NCBI GenBank assembly: GCA_017134815.1
Contig: CP071032.1
Location: forward strand, 2,476,001 to 2,540,000
Length of the DNA: 64,000 nt
Source of the DNA: Lentisphaerota bacterium
Lineage (GTDB): Bacteria; Verrucomicrobiota; Lentisphaeria; Victivallales; Victivallaceae
Direction of reading: 5' to 3'
The notes beneath the pieces were generated by a model that saw nothing but the letters and a program-made list of their open reading frames with translations, searched no databases and was not told the DNA's origin. Position numbers and translations under genes: made by a program. Of this stretch, positions 7,250-14,265 are shown in pieces; position 1 is the first letter of the stretch, and each line of letters opens with the position of its first letter.

Positions 7250-7537
7250 GGTATAGTTCAATAATTTTTGGTCAGCGGCATTGTTTTAAGCGTTAAATTC
7301 AGCTCCTAATAAGAAAGATATTTTTTTGAGAAGGGTTACATCTGCATTAGTATCTTGATTCCCTACCTAAAGAGAAAACGTTTTTATCGACGGATATTGT
7401 GTTATATGAAATATGCTAAAGACTTTGAAAGTAAAGTTGCTGAAGGGGTTGATATTACGTTGAAAGGGCAACTGGGTTTTGACTGCACTGTAAATGATGT
7501 CGCTTTTAGGGAGTGGGAGGTGGGATTAATAGACTAG
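7250..7537 (+). pseudogene. OB-fold gene remnant (copy E), longest truncated copy
   Basis: Similarity to the 353-871 gene starts near its GGTCAGCGG segment (7271) and continues to the stop. The first part is frame-disrupted. The last 60 codons are open (MIPYLKRKRFYRRILCYMKY to the end) and nearly identical to the full gene. The signal peptide and first domain half are missing, so a functional exported protein is unlikely. Confidence 0.75.
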
Positions 7538-7543
7538 AGAAAA

Positions 7544-7720
7544 AGCCCGGTCAATACAATGGCCGAGCTAAACAGAAAATAAGAAATGTGAATGCCGAGC
7601 TAATTTAATCAATAAACAAATTAAGTCAAGGATTCTAAATATGTGAAGGTTAACGTTAACCCAGTTACTTTAAGCTTAGAACATCAAAAAAGGGCCGATT
7701 TTGGTTAAATTCCCTAAGAA
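7544..7720. repeat. Constant intergenic module, copy 3 (hairpin plus GTTAAC block)
   Basis: A hairpin like that at 935-960 (AGCCCGGTC, 7544, with GGCCGAGCT, 7561-7569) follows the OB-fold remnant. About 80 bp later comes GTTAACGTTAAC (7649-7660), a perfect palindrome. It is followed by CCCAGTTACTTTAAGCTTAG and a weakened terminator stem (AGGG at 7691 with CCCT near 7712). It lies between the remnant and the stop of the minus-strand GrpB gene. Confidence 0.65.
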
Positions 7721-7780
7721 AGTTGAATTTTTTTATGTTGCATTAGCATTTTTAATAAAAAATAAATTTTTTTAGTTTTT

Positions 7781-8314
7781 TTAATTGTGACATTTGGTTA
7801 GTATTTCCTGAATAAAATCACTTTTGGCCTCGGTATAACTGAAAACATCATTTACAAAAACCTTGGCTAACTTTTCTTTCAAGCTCTGGTAAGCAATGGC
7901 CGAGTCTTTGTTCTTGCGTAAATAATCTCTAAAAAATAATTGTCTTTGCCAAAAAAAACTGTCTATTTTTACCATGTGCAAATGGAAATGTCTATTGGGT
8001 GAGTTGGGGCCTTTGTGTAAAAAACGACGTTTAGGAAAACTTTTTTCTAACTTGGGTACATATTCATAGCCAATAGATTCTAACGGTTTTATACAATTGT
8101 TCGATGTTAATATATCTTTTGTCCCTACCATAATATCAACAATTGGCTTGGCTGATATTTTGGGTACTGCCGTACTTCCAATGTGTTCAACAACCACATT
8201 TTTACCACCAATAACATATAAAATTTTGGCCTTTTCTTTGTCAAATATTTTGGGCCAATCATTATCATAGGTTGAAAGAATAACGTGACAGTTTAAAAAA
8301 TATTGTTCAGACAT
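7781..8314 (-). CDS. GrpB/UPF0157 family protein
   Basis: I choose the start at MSEQYFLN (8314), which has AGGA eight to twelve bases upstream, giving 178 residues. A longer frame to 8392 adds a non-conserved hydrophobic leader. The core shows the UPF0157 hallmarks: YDNDWPKIFDKEK, then VVEHIGSTAVPKISAKPIVD (a nucleotidyltransferase-like GSTAVP motif and acidic residue), and RRFLHKGPNSPNRHFHLHM. The family belongs to the nucleotidyltransferase fold and is often fused to dephospho-CoA kinase; the reaction of stand-alone members is not known. GrpB proteins are frequent in accessory gene arrays. Confidence 0.85.
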   Translation of the reverse strand: MSEQYFLNCHVILSTYDNDWPKIFDKEKAKILYVIGGKNVVVEHIGSTAVPKISAKPIVDIMVGTKDILTSNNCIKPLESIGYEYVPKLEKSFPKRRFLHKGPNSPNRHFHLHMVKIDSFFWQRQLFFRDYLRKNKDSAIAYQSLKEKLAKVFVNDVFSYTEAKSDFIQEILTKCHN

Positions 8315-8561
8315 TATGATTATCCTATTGAAAAAATACAAAATTATACTAGCTGGAAGCTGAGGAAGTGCAATACTCCTAAAATAATTCATTCCAATGT
8401 TTTAAAAGTTCCAAGGTGAATTTTTACAAAAACTATCTATGCATAGTCCATGAAAATGCCGATTCTGGTTAATAGTTCTGAAAAAAGAACAAAAACTTCT
8501 TACATTTTTTTACATTTATTTTTTTAAAGGTATAAAATATCTATTCCCGTTACAAGACCTT

Positions 8562-9212
8562 CTAAATACTCGTTATTAAATAAATATGTTCTTTTCTTAA
8601 AACTTTAATATCATTAAAATCATTTATAACTAAATCAGCTGCTTGTAGGTCGTTACATGAGTGGCTTGTTTTTAGAGCTATTGTCAAACAACCTGCTGCT
8701 TTAGCCGACGCTATGCCTGAAGGAGAATCTTCAAATGCAACACATTCATGAGCCAATAATCCTAATTTATTAACAGCTTTTAAAAAGGGTTCAGGATGTG
8801 GTTTTCCATTATTAACATCTTCTGCACAAATAGTTACGCATGGTATATTAAAACCGGCTGCACTAAGACTTGTTGAAGCAATTTTACGTGGACCACTAGT
8901 AACAATAGCCCAATCTATATCAGAAATATGCTGAACAAATCTATGTGCACCTGAAATAGATTTGGCACTTTTCATTTCATGTGCAAATTTTTGCGTCAGT
9001 TTCATTTCTTCTTTTTTGTTTTCAAAGCTTGGACATACACACCTAAGAGTTTCATTTATTTTCCTACCGTGAATATGGGGGTAGACTTCTGAAAAATTGC
9101 GATTTTTACTCTTTGACCAAACTTTCCAAACATAATTGATTATATTTGTAGTGTCAACCAAAGTCGCATCTACGTCAAAAATCATCCCTTTGCAAGTTAT
9201 TTTCTCAATCAT
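8562..9212 (-). CDS. HAD-superfamily phosphatase (beta-phosphoglucomutase-like)
   Basis: The 216-residue protein has HAD motif I in CKGMIFDVDATLVDTT (nucleophile Asp13 and Asp15, with Ala where most members have Gly). A helical cap follows, then motif II in WAIVTSG, the motif III Lys in NGKPHPEPFLKA, and motif IV in CVAFEDSPSGIASAKAAG. This pattern is typical of subfamily IA sugar-phosphate or glycerol-phosphate phosphatases such as GPP/DOG. The substrate is not predictable. A degenerate copy of the terminator module lies downstream at about 8450-8480. The next gene upstream (9299) is only 86 bp away, so the two may be co-transcribed. Confidence 0.85.
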   Translation of the reverse strand: MIEKITCKGMIFDVDATLVDTTNIINYVWKVWSKSKNRNFSEVYPHIHGRKINETLRCVCPSFENKKEEMKLTQKFAHEMKSAKSISGAHRFVQHISDIDWAIVTSGPRKIASTSLSAAGFNIPCVTICAEDVNNGKPHPEPFLKAVNKLGLLAHECVAFEDSPSGIASAKAAGCLTIALKTSHSCNDLQAADLVINDFNDIKVLRKEHIYLITSI

Positions 9213-9298
9213 GGTTACAAACCCTTAGCTTAGATAGTAGTGTTTCAGATTATCACTTTTCAAATCTTTGCTGCTTCTTTGTACATTTATATATTAGA

Positions 9299-10135
9299 CT
9301 AAATCTGAAAAGTCTTGTTCCAACCTGTATTAATGGGAAAAATATTTTTATCACTTAGAGCATTATAAAGTTTTGCAAACCCTAACATTCCAGTGCAATG
9401 TCCAAGATACAATTTACAGTCAGGGCGCTTTTTTAAAAAATCAACTGTCTGCTTTATTTCTTCATCTGAGGCATCATTGAGGTGACTGCCTCCCAAAATA
9501 TAACCTACCGGTTTAGTGGACAATGATTCAGCTGTATTTACAATTTGTGACAGTCCGCAATGTGAGCACCCAACTATAAGAAAATTGCTTTTTTCTCCTT
9601 CCATAAGTAAAGATACTTCATCAACTAAATTATCTTGAATGTAATTTTGGTCATCTTCTTTAATGAAAAAACTCCAATCAGATGGTAGAATTTCACGCCC
9701 CCCACTACTAAAAACCCTGTCTCTTCCGTCTAATAAGAAAGGTGCATCATCACACCAAATAACTCTATTATGTTTATTTGCATCTGAAATTGCCTGGAGT
9801 GAATTAGAATCAATTCCAACATATCGCAAATTCCCTCTTGCATCAGACATTTTGTACTTTAAGGCATCGCGATGTAAAACAAGATTAGCATTACTGCATT
9901 TATTTAAAGCATTACTTAGTCCGTCAGAATGGTCGTAATGCCCATGGCTAAGAATTATGTAATCGACTTCAGATAAATCAATTCCAAGCACTTCTGCATT
10001 CTTATAAAACAATGATCCTAAACCAGTATCAAAAAGAATTTTTTTATTATTCTTTTCAATTAAAACAGATAGACCTGACTCGCCATGCAGACCGTCTCTT
10101 CCAGCATTATTATCAACTAAAACTGTAACATTCAT
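9299..10135 (-). CDS. Metallo-beta-lactamase-fold hydrolase
   Basis: The 278-residue protein has the MBL metal motif LSHGHYDHSDG (His64, His66, Asp68, His69), a second-His segment in FLIVGCSHCGL, and a late His in YLGHCTG. The start KILFDTGLGSLFYKN and GCSHCGLSQIV are characteristic of the archaeal and bacterial MBL subgroup related to the methanopterin-pathway protein (RFAP synthase-like). The substrate is unknown; the subgroup is often annotated as 7,8-dihydropterin-6-methyl-4-aminobenzene-phosphate synthase by similarity, which should not be taken as function here. It is cytoplasmic and probably forms a two-gene unit with the HAD gene. Confidence 0.85.
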   Translation of the reverse strand: MNVTVLVDNNAGRDGLHGESGLSVLIEKNNKKILFDTGLGSLFYKNAEVLGIDLSEVDYIILSHGHYDHSDGLSNALNKCSNANLVLHRDALKYKMSDARGNLRYVGIDSNSLQAISDANKHNRVIWCDDAPFLLDGRDRVFSSGGREILPSDWSFFIKEDDQNYIQDNLVDEVSLLMEGEKSNFLIVGCSHCGLSQIVNTAESLSTKPVGYILGGSHLNDASDEEIKQTVDFLKKRPDCKLYLGHCTGMLGFAKLYNALSDKNIFPINTGWNKTFQI

Positions 10136-10283
10136 GATTTAGACCTTGGTGTTAATCATACAAACTTTTGGAAAAATTATCATATAGCAAACCACGAACA
10201 ATTTCAATCAAACAAAGTTTTTAAATTTTGGAAATTTATTACTAATTATAGACTAAGTGAAGAAGTTTTTTGGGGAACTAAAC

Positions 10284-10333
10284 TCTAAAGTTAATGATGT
10301 CGCTTTTAGGGAGTGCGAGTTGGTAGATTAATA
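10284..10333 (+). pseudogene. OB-fold gene 3' remnant (copy F)
   Basis: The last 50 bp or so (VNDVAFRECELVD then TAA) match the full gene almost perfectly. The preceding 100 bp (10160-10280) does not match and holds no gene. Confidence 0.65.
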
Positions 10334-10395
10334 AAACAAATATCTTTGGGCAGGAGGATTAGTCTATGTCATGGGGCAGCGATAAGGTAAAAGTC

Positions 10396-10419
10396 CCGGC
10401 TAGCTTGATGGCTAGCCGG
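10396..10419 (-). terminator. Strong hairpin terminator
   Basis: CCGGCTAGC (10396-10404) and GCTAGCCGG (10411-10419) form a perfect 9-bp stem with a six-base loop. On the minus strand it is followed by GACTTTTAC. It lies just downstream of the minus-strand gene ending at 10442 and beside OB-fold remnant F. Confidence 0.7.
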
Positions 10420-10441
10420 ATCCAAAAGAAAAAATACAAAT

Positions 10442-11149
10442 TTATGGATTTATCGATTGAAGGTTAGAATCTGACTGGATTGTGTGTCCGTTAGTCATAT
10501 TTGGAACAATTGGTTTGTGGGGTTTAGGAAGGTACACGTATTCAAGAGCTAAAAATGTCATAAGATGTGCAACGAAAGAATTATTAAAGTGACCTTGAGC
10601 ATCAATAGTGAGACTGGTAATTGAAAGTTGTTTATCGGCTGGAAAGCTTTTAAAGGCATTCATAAAGGCATCCACAAAAGCATGTTCATAATTATCTGAA
10701 GGGTCAAAACCGTTGTAAGGCTTTGATATTAAAATTCCACAAATTATACTATTGGGATTCGCATTTCTAATATCGCTGATCATTTTTATGTAATAAGCTT
10801 GAGTTTTTTGGAAATAATTTGGATCATAATTTTGACCTTGAACATCATATTTATCAAAATCGGTAGGGTCTAATTTCGCAAAGATAACAATAACATCTGC
10901 ATTGGTAGTTAAAATGTAGCTGTTTGCTTTTTGATATTTATAAAGAGAAAAAGTGTATTTGATGTTTGTAAGAAACTGACCATCTTTGAGATAAACTTTT
11001 GTGTTATTTTTAAGGGTACTTTTTAAATCGTTTCCCATTCCAAAATCATAGCAAACATAATTTAGATCTCTATATAAACCTCCTGAAAATGCATTAAATG
11101 ATATAAAAAAAGAGGTGATTGCGAATAAAAAAATTATCGTCTTTTTCAT
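10442..11149 (-). CDS. Secreted protein of unknown function, possibly SGNH-hydrolase-like
   Basis: The 235-residue product has a clear signal peptide (MKKTIIFLFAITSFFISFNAFSG, cut near residue 22). A DVIVIFAKLDPTDFDKYD segment sits where SGNH hydrolases have the block around GxND, and LTIDAQGHFNNSFVAHLMTF resembles the final DxxH block. However, the canonical GDS Ser is not obvious, so the assignment is weak. The protein ends in a Pro/Asn/Ser-rich tail (PKPHKPIVPNMTNGHTIQSD). It is transcribed alone and followed by a strong terminator. Confidence 0.5.
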   Translation of the reverse strand: MKKTIIFLFAITSFFISFNAFSGGLYRDLNYVCYDFGMGNDLKSTLKNNTKVYLKDGQFLTNIKYTFSLYKYQKANSYILTTNADVIVIFAKLDPTDFDKYDVQGQNYDPNYFQKTQAYYIKMISDIRNANPNSIICGILISKPYNGFDPSDNYEHAFVDAFMNAFKSFPADKQLSITSLTIDAQGHFNNSFVAHLMTFLALEYVYLPKPHKPIVPNMTNGHTIQSDSNLQSINP

Positions 11150-11242
11150 TGGAATTCCTTAATTGTTTTTGCTCTTAAGTTTTTTGTTTATAATTTTATA
11201 AACCAGAATAAATTTCGGTTGTGATTAAATTAAAATTAGATA

Positions 11243-11299
11243 TCTAGCTGTACATTGGCTTGCCTGTTTCCTGGGTTCAGGCATTAATGTACAGTTAGA
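11243..11299. repeat. 57-bp inverted repeat with attC-like end boxes
   Basis: TCTAGCTGTACATT (11243-11256) pairs with AATGTACAGTTAGA (11286-11299) through one G-T wobble, and GCCTG (11262) pairs with CAGGC (11278). The right end reads GTTAGAC, matching the integron R' box consensus GTTRRRY; the left end ATCTAGC differs from RYYYAAC by one base. Unlike true attC sites, there is no unpaired central spacer. It could equally be an operator or a structured leader of the gene starting at 11149. Confidence 0.5.
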
Positions 11300-11376
11300 C
11301 CTGCTATGAATTATAGGGATATAGACGTGATCATCACAGGAAATGTTTCTTGTGTTTGTAAGAGTTTTTGTATGAA

Positions 11377-11421
11377 GTTGTTAGGCAGTTCTAAGTAAGG
11401 ACTTAGTATTAGTCTAACAAC
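11377..11421. repeat. 45-bp inverted repeat with GTTAGGC and GTCTAAC boxes
   Basis: GTTGTTAG (11377-11384) pairs with CTAACAAC (11414-11421), and CTAAGT (11391-11396) pairs with ACTTAG (11401-11406) around an AAGG loop. The boxes GTTAGGC and GTCTAAC are inside the stem, in the opposite order to an attC. A further TCGATT-A-AATCGA palindrome follows at about 11427. The remainder of 11150-11715 is AT-rich and shows no gene. Confidence 0.5.
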
Positions 11422-11715
11422 AGTGATCGATTAAATCGAGATAACAGCTGGTAAGTAATTTTTATAAAGCTATGATTACAACCCCCTGAGAATACTTTAA
11501 AAATTATTAGGTATTGGAAACTACAAAACCTTAAACAACTATAATGCATTAGTATCTTAAATGCGTTTCTTTTTGCTTTAGAATATTTTCAGTGAGCTAT
11601 AAAATTTAAGAAATTGATAATATTTGGTGATTGAAAATATTATTAAATACTGAATGGATAGTAAGAAAATAATTTTATTCTATATCATTAAATCAATAAA
11701 TCAATAAATTACTAG

Positions 11716-11790
11716 GTTAACGTTAACCCAGTGACTTTTAGCTTAGAACATTAAAAAAGGGCCGATTGGGGTTAACGGCCCTAAAAAAAT
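11716..11790 (-). terminator. Constant module, copy 4, with intact minus-strand terminator
   Basis: GTTAACGTTAAC (11716-11727) leads through CCCAGTGACTTTTAGCTTAG to a stem, AGGGCCG (11758-11764) with CGGCCCT (11776-11782). On the minus strand the stem is followed by TTTTTTAATG. It is the best-preserved copy of the module and terminates the substrate-binding-protein gene at 11829. Confidence 0.75.
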
Positions 11791-11828
11791 AGAAAAAAGT
11801 TTTAACTTTGTGTAAGCTCTATCATGAG

Positions 11829-12803
11829 CTAATTATAACTAACTGCACATAGGCTAATTTGGTCTTTTACAAAGTTTTTAAAAGCTATTTCAATACCAGC
11901 ACCTTTTGAAAGGATATTTACTTTTCTAGGGATAAGTTTTTGTTGATACAAGAAGTCGATATCTTTTCTTAAACTTTTAATGTCATCTCTGTTTAAGGTA
12001 TTTATAAATTTGGTGTTGTTGTACAACCACTCAGCGTCTTTGTAGGAAATCCCAAGGTCTTTAGCAGCTATCTCTAAGGCTTCACGTTTATGATTTTTGA
12101 TAAATTCCATCGCCTCATCTTGGACTTTAATATATCTTTTAATCCAATCAGGGTGTTTTTTCGCAAAGGATTCATTAACCGCAACAACTAGCTTTGTTCG
12201 CATTAGCCCTTTGGCTGTTGTCAAGATTCTTGCCCCTCTTTTTTTAGCGTTTACCACTTCAGTCGCGGCCAATATCCCAACATCTACCTTGCCAGCAAGC
12301 ATAGCTTTATATGTTTCTGCATTCGACATCGGGATATAATTGACGTCTTTTATTGTCATATTATTTTTTGCTAATGCCAGAAGTAGTAATTGGTGCGAGT
12401 TGTGCTTGCTAACGCAGGCAATAGTTTTGCCTTTTAAATCTTTGACTGACTTAATATTTGGATTAGTGGTCATCAAAGCCAAGGTATCGGTAGAGTTACA
12501 AACTGCTCTAATAATATTTAGCTTTATATTTTGGCCTGCCGCTACAATTATGCTGGTAGTATTAAGACTTCCGCATATATCAACTTTGCCTGTTGCTGCT
12601 GCCTTGACTTGTTTTACACCATTGGTGATATCGTGAAATTTTATTTTTATCCCATCTTTCGCAAATTCTTTTTCCAGTAAGCCTTTATGTTTCATGACTA
12701 CCAATTGCAGATTAAACGGGCAGTTTGGGTAAGTTACATTGATTTCTTTGCCTAAAAGGTTCAAAGCTGCGAATAAAGACAGGATACAAAATAAAACTCT
12801 CAT
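11829..12803 (-). CDS. ABC transporter substrate-binding protein (NMT1/SsuA-like)
   Basis: The 324-residue protein has a signal peptide (MRVLFCILSLFAALNLLGKE). It then shows a periplasmic-binding-protein layout typical of the nitrate/sulfonate/taurine and NMT1/THI5-like families: INVTYPNCPFNLQLVVMKHK, GVKQVKAAATGKVDICGSLN, SVKDLKGKTIACVSKHNSHQ and MLAGKVDVGILAATEV. It would bind a small organic or sulfonated solute in the periplasm for an ABC importer. No permease or ATPase gene is adjacent, so it is an orphan in this array and must work with a transporter elsewhere or be non-functional cargo. A good terminator follows. Confidence 0.8.
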   Translation of the reverse strand: MRVLFCILSLFAALNLLGKEINVTYPNCPFNLQLVVMKHKGLLEKEFAKDGIKIKFHDITNGVKQVKAAATGKVDICGSLNTTSIIVAAGQNIKLNIIRAVCNSTDTLALMTTNPNIKSVKDLKGKTIACVSKHNSHQLLLLALAKNNMTIKDVNYIPMSNAETYKAMLAGKVDVGILAATEVVNAKKRGARILTTAKGLMRTKLVVAVNESFAKKHPDWIKRYIKVQDEAMEFIKNHKREALEIAAKDLGISYKDAEWLYNNTKFINTLNRDDIKSLRKDIDFLYQQKLIPRKVNILSKGAGIEIAFKNFVKDQISLCAVSYN

Positions 12804-12944
12804 GTAAACACTTTATTCTAAAAAAGTTTCCTCTAAAAACGACTGATTATTATAAGCCTAAATAATGAATTTTCAATTATGAGAAAGAACATATTTATGA
12901 TTTTAAAGAGCAAAAGTGGTTTAGTAAGAGGACGTTCAAGGGAA

Positions 12945-13000
12945 ACGTGGGGAAAAAGGTTAGTGCCCTGAAAAAGGTGAGTTTTTTTCATGCATTTTAG
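12945..13000. repeat. Degenerate constant module downstream of the Cys/His gene
   Basis: GTGGGGAAAAAGGTTAGTGCCCTGAAAAAGG resembles the terminator part of the other modules in a decayed form, at the equivalent place downstream of the minus-strand gene ending at 13079. Nothing else is seen in 12804-13078; a 69-codon minus frame there runs through the repeat and is not believed. Confidence 0.35.
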
Positions 13001-13078
13001 GCATGTTACTATTAGATTAAATAAAGATAAAAATACTCTCAATGCGGCATAGCCAGGTTGATGTGCAATATTTTATTA

Positions 13079-13327
13079 CTATCTATATGAGATTTCTTCT
13101 CTATTAGATACAAGGAATATATTATGGCTGTTGTACTCTCTGCAACAACAAACGCCTAAATCAACTTTGACATAATAGTCTTTTGATTGTTCAAGAGCTT
13201 GTGCTGAATTATTGAAGTATCCAAGGAATATCCTATCCTTTCTCTTTTCAAGAAATAAACAGCCTGCTCTGTGAACTTTATGCATACCATGTCGATCAGA
13301 CTCAACATTGACGTAATATTTTTCCAT
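13079..13327 (-). CDS. Small Cys/His protein related to the 3674 gene
   Basis: The 82-residue protein begins YYVNVESDRHGMHKVHRAGC and continues LGYFNNSAQALEQSKDYYVK, then VDLGVCCCREYNSHN, aligning along its length with the 68-residue protein at 3674-3880. The C-terminal Cys cluster is altered (CCC instead of CxxCCxxCH), and the protein runs on about 15 residues further. The gene sits behind a promoter and leader module that elsewhere drives an unrelated gene: the DNA just upstream still contains the first codons of that other gene (MKKIKSLK, start at 13376). It therefore looks like a fusion of a promoter cassette to new cargo. Function is unknown. Confidence 0.6.
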   Translation of the reverse strand: MEKYYVNVESDRHGMHKVHRAGCLFLEKRKDRIFLGYFNNSAQALEQSKDYYVKVDLGVCCCREYNSHNIFLVSNREEISYR

Positions 13328-13372
13328 GATAAAACCCTCTACTATGAATCATTTTAAGGCTTTTAATCTTTT

Positions 13373-13528
13373 TCATTTCTTATTTTCTTTTTCTCTCATT
13401 CTGTCAAGGACTCTGAAGTTGTTATAATAAACTTCACTAATAGTATCATTAATTCGCGAATGCGATTCCGCAGCTTATTGAATAATCAAGCGCAAGTTAT
13501 TAAGTAAATTTGTTATTTTTGTATCCAT
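13373..13528 (-). pseudogene. Broken second copy of the 56-aa leader ORF
   Basis: The sequence is about nine tenths identical to the leader ORF at 1976-2146 but has TAA at codon 18 (IIQ then stop) and small indels near its end. It is followed by the first eight codons of the secreted-protein paralogue (MKKIKSLK) before similarity stops abruptly, close to the start of the Cys/His gene. Confidence 0.65.
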
Positions 13529-13572
13529 TTTACAATTACCAATTTTTCTACTTATTTTAGCCAGACACTACT

Positions 13573-13628
13573 AATACTTACTAAAGTGCTTTAGTAAGTA
13601 TTATACACCTAAACCATTGCTTTGTCAA
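13573..13628 (-). promoter_or_regulatory. Consensus sigma-70 promoter with 30-bp palindromic operator
   Basis: On the minus strand TTGACA (13623-13628), a 17-nt spacer and TATAAT (13600-13605) are all exact consensus. The operator is AATACTTACTAAAG (13573-13586) and its exact complement at 13589-13602 around a 2-nt centre, overlapping the -10. It is the longer version of the operator at 2223-2244. It should drive the Cys/His gene at 13327. Confidence 0.75.
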
Positions 13629-13633
13629 TAACA

Positions 13634-13704
13634 CCAAATAGAAACTGTATTTTGACTGCACTGTTAATGATGTCGCTTTTAGGGAGTGCGAGGTGGGGGA
13701 GTAA
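13634..13704 (+). pseudogene. OB-fold gene 3' remnant (copy G)
   Basis: The tail (FDCTVNDVAFRECEVGE then TAA) is preserved in frame. It is fused directly to the -35 side of the promoter module, with the same junction as copy H at 2286. Confidence 0.7.
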
Positions 13705-13821
13705 TGACATCAAAATGGAATTGCCTAATAATTAACTTATCTAGAGTTATGAGAAGGCCAATGCTTATGAGTTTTTAATAAAACAATACCCCCAAAACAA
13801 ATTGAATTAATGAAGGTAACA

Positions 13822-13945
13822 TTAAAAAGGGCAGAGTTTATTAACCTTGTTTCTTCCAGCATATACATTAGCTTCGATACTTAAAATCTGTTTAAAATCT
13901 TTTCCAGTGAATTGTTCTTTGAAGAATAAATGGTTATTGATTCAA
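13822..13945 (-). pseudogene. Unrecognised minus-strand gene remnant
   Basis: A frame of about 40 codons without a start reads FFKEQFTGKDFKQILSIEAN, then VYAGRNKVNKLCPF and stop. It has a coding-like composition but no recognised family. It ends in a degenerate copy of the repeat module (GGTAACATTAAAAAGGGCAG, 13815). The rest of 13705-14060 shows no gene. Confidence 0.25.
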
Positions 13946-14062
13946 CTCATGGGAAAATGACTATCACTAAAAAAAGAGTTGAGTATGATCGAAAGTGAAC
14001 ATCGCAGATTTTTAAATGTCTAAATTTAAAGAATGTTTCCTCTCTCTCCTCCTTTTGCTGAG

Positions 14063-14097
14063 GCCTTCCGATTACCCAATCGGAGGGCTTTACTTTT
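14063..14097 (+). terminator. Strong intrinsic terminator at the accessory-region boundary
   Basis: GCCTTCCGATT (14063-14073) pairs with AATCGGAGGGC (14078-14088) around ACCC, followed by TTTACTTTTT. No plus-strand gene is evident immediately upstream, so the gene it once served may have been removed or replaced. Confidence 0.7.
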
Positions 14098-14192
14098 TAA
14101 TAGGAACTTCAGACAATGTCAGATGGTAGCAGTTGGGAGCGCTACGTGATAGGGCATATGTAGGTTTTGATTTTTTATTTGGAGAAAAAACG

Positions 14193-14249
14193 ATGAGAGG
14201 TTTTGTGTCTAAGTTATTTGTTTGTATAAGGATGAGATGGGGTATTTAG
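14193..14249 (+). pseudogene. 18-codon start fragment with good ribosome binding site
   Basis: GGAG at 14180-14183 precedes ATG at 14193, and the frame MRGFVSKLFVCIRMRWGI then stops. It resembles the beginning of a signal peptide. It may be the orphaned 5' end of the truncated gene that is open from 14266, separated from it by a deletion. Confidence 0.35.
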
Positions 14250-14265
14250 AAATATTTAAACCTGA

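Noticed and set aside
12833-13042. 69-codon minus-strand ORF
   Set aside because: It is low-complexity, crosses a decayed copy of the terminator module and has no recognised family.
14193-14249. Independent 18-residue peptide gene
   Set aside because: It has a good ribosome binding site, but position and sequence suit a broken gene start better, so it is listed as a fragment.
1-14250. Classical integron with attC sites
   Set aside because: The region looks cassette-like, but no integrase is present and no site has the full attC layout, so I report it as cassette-like only.
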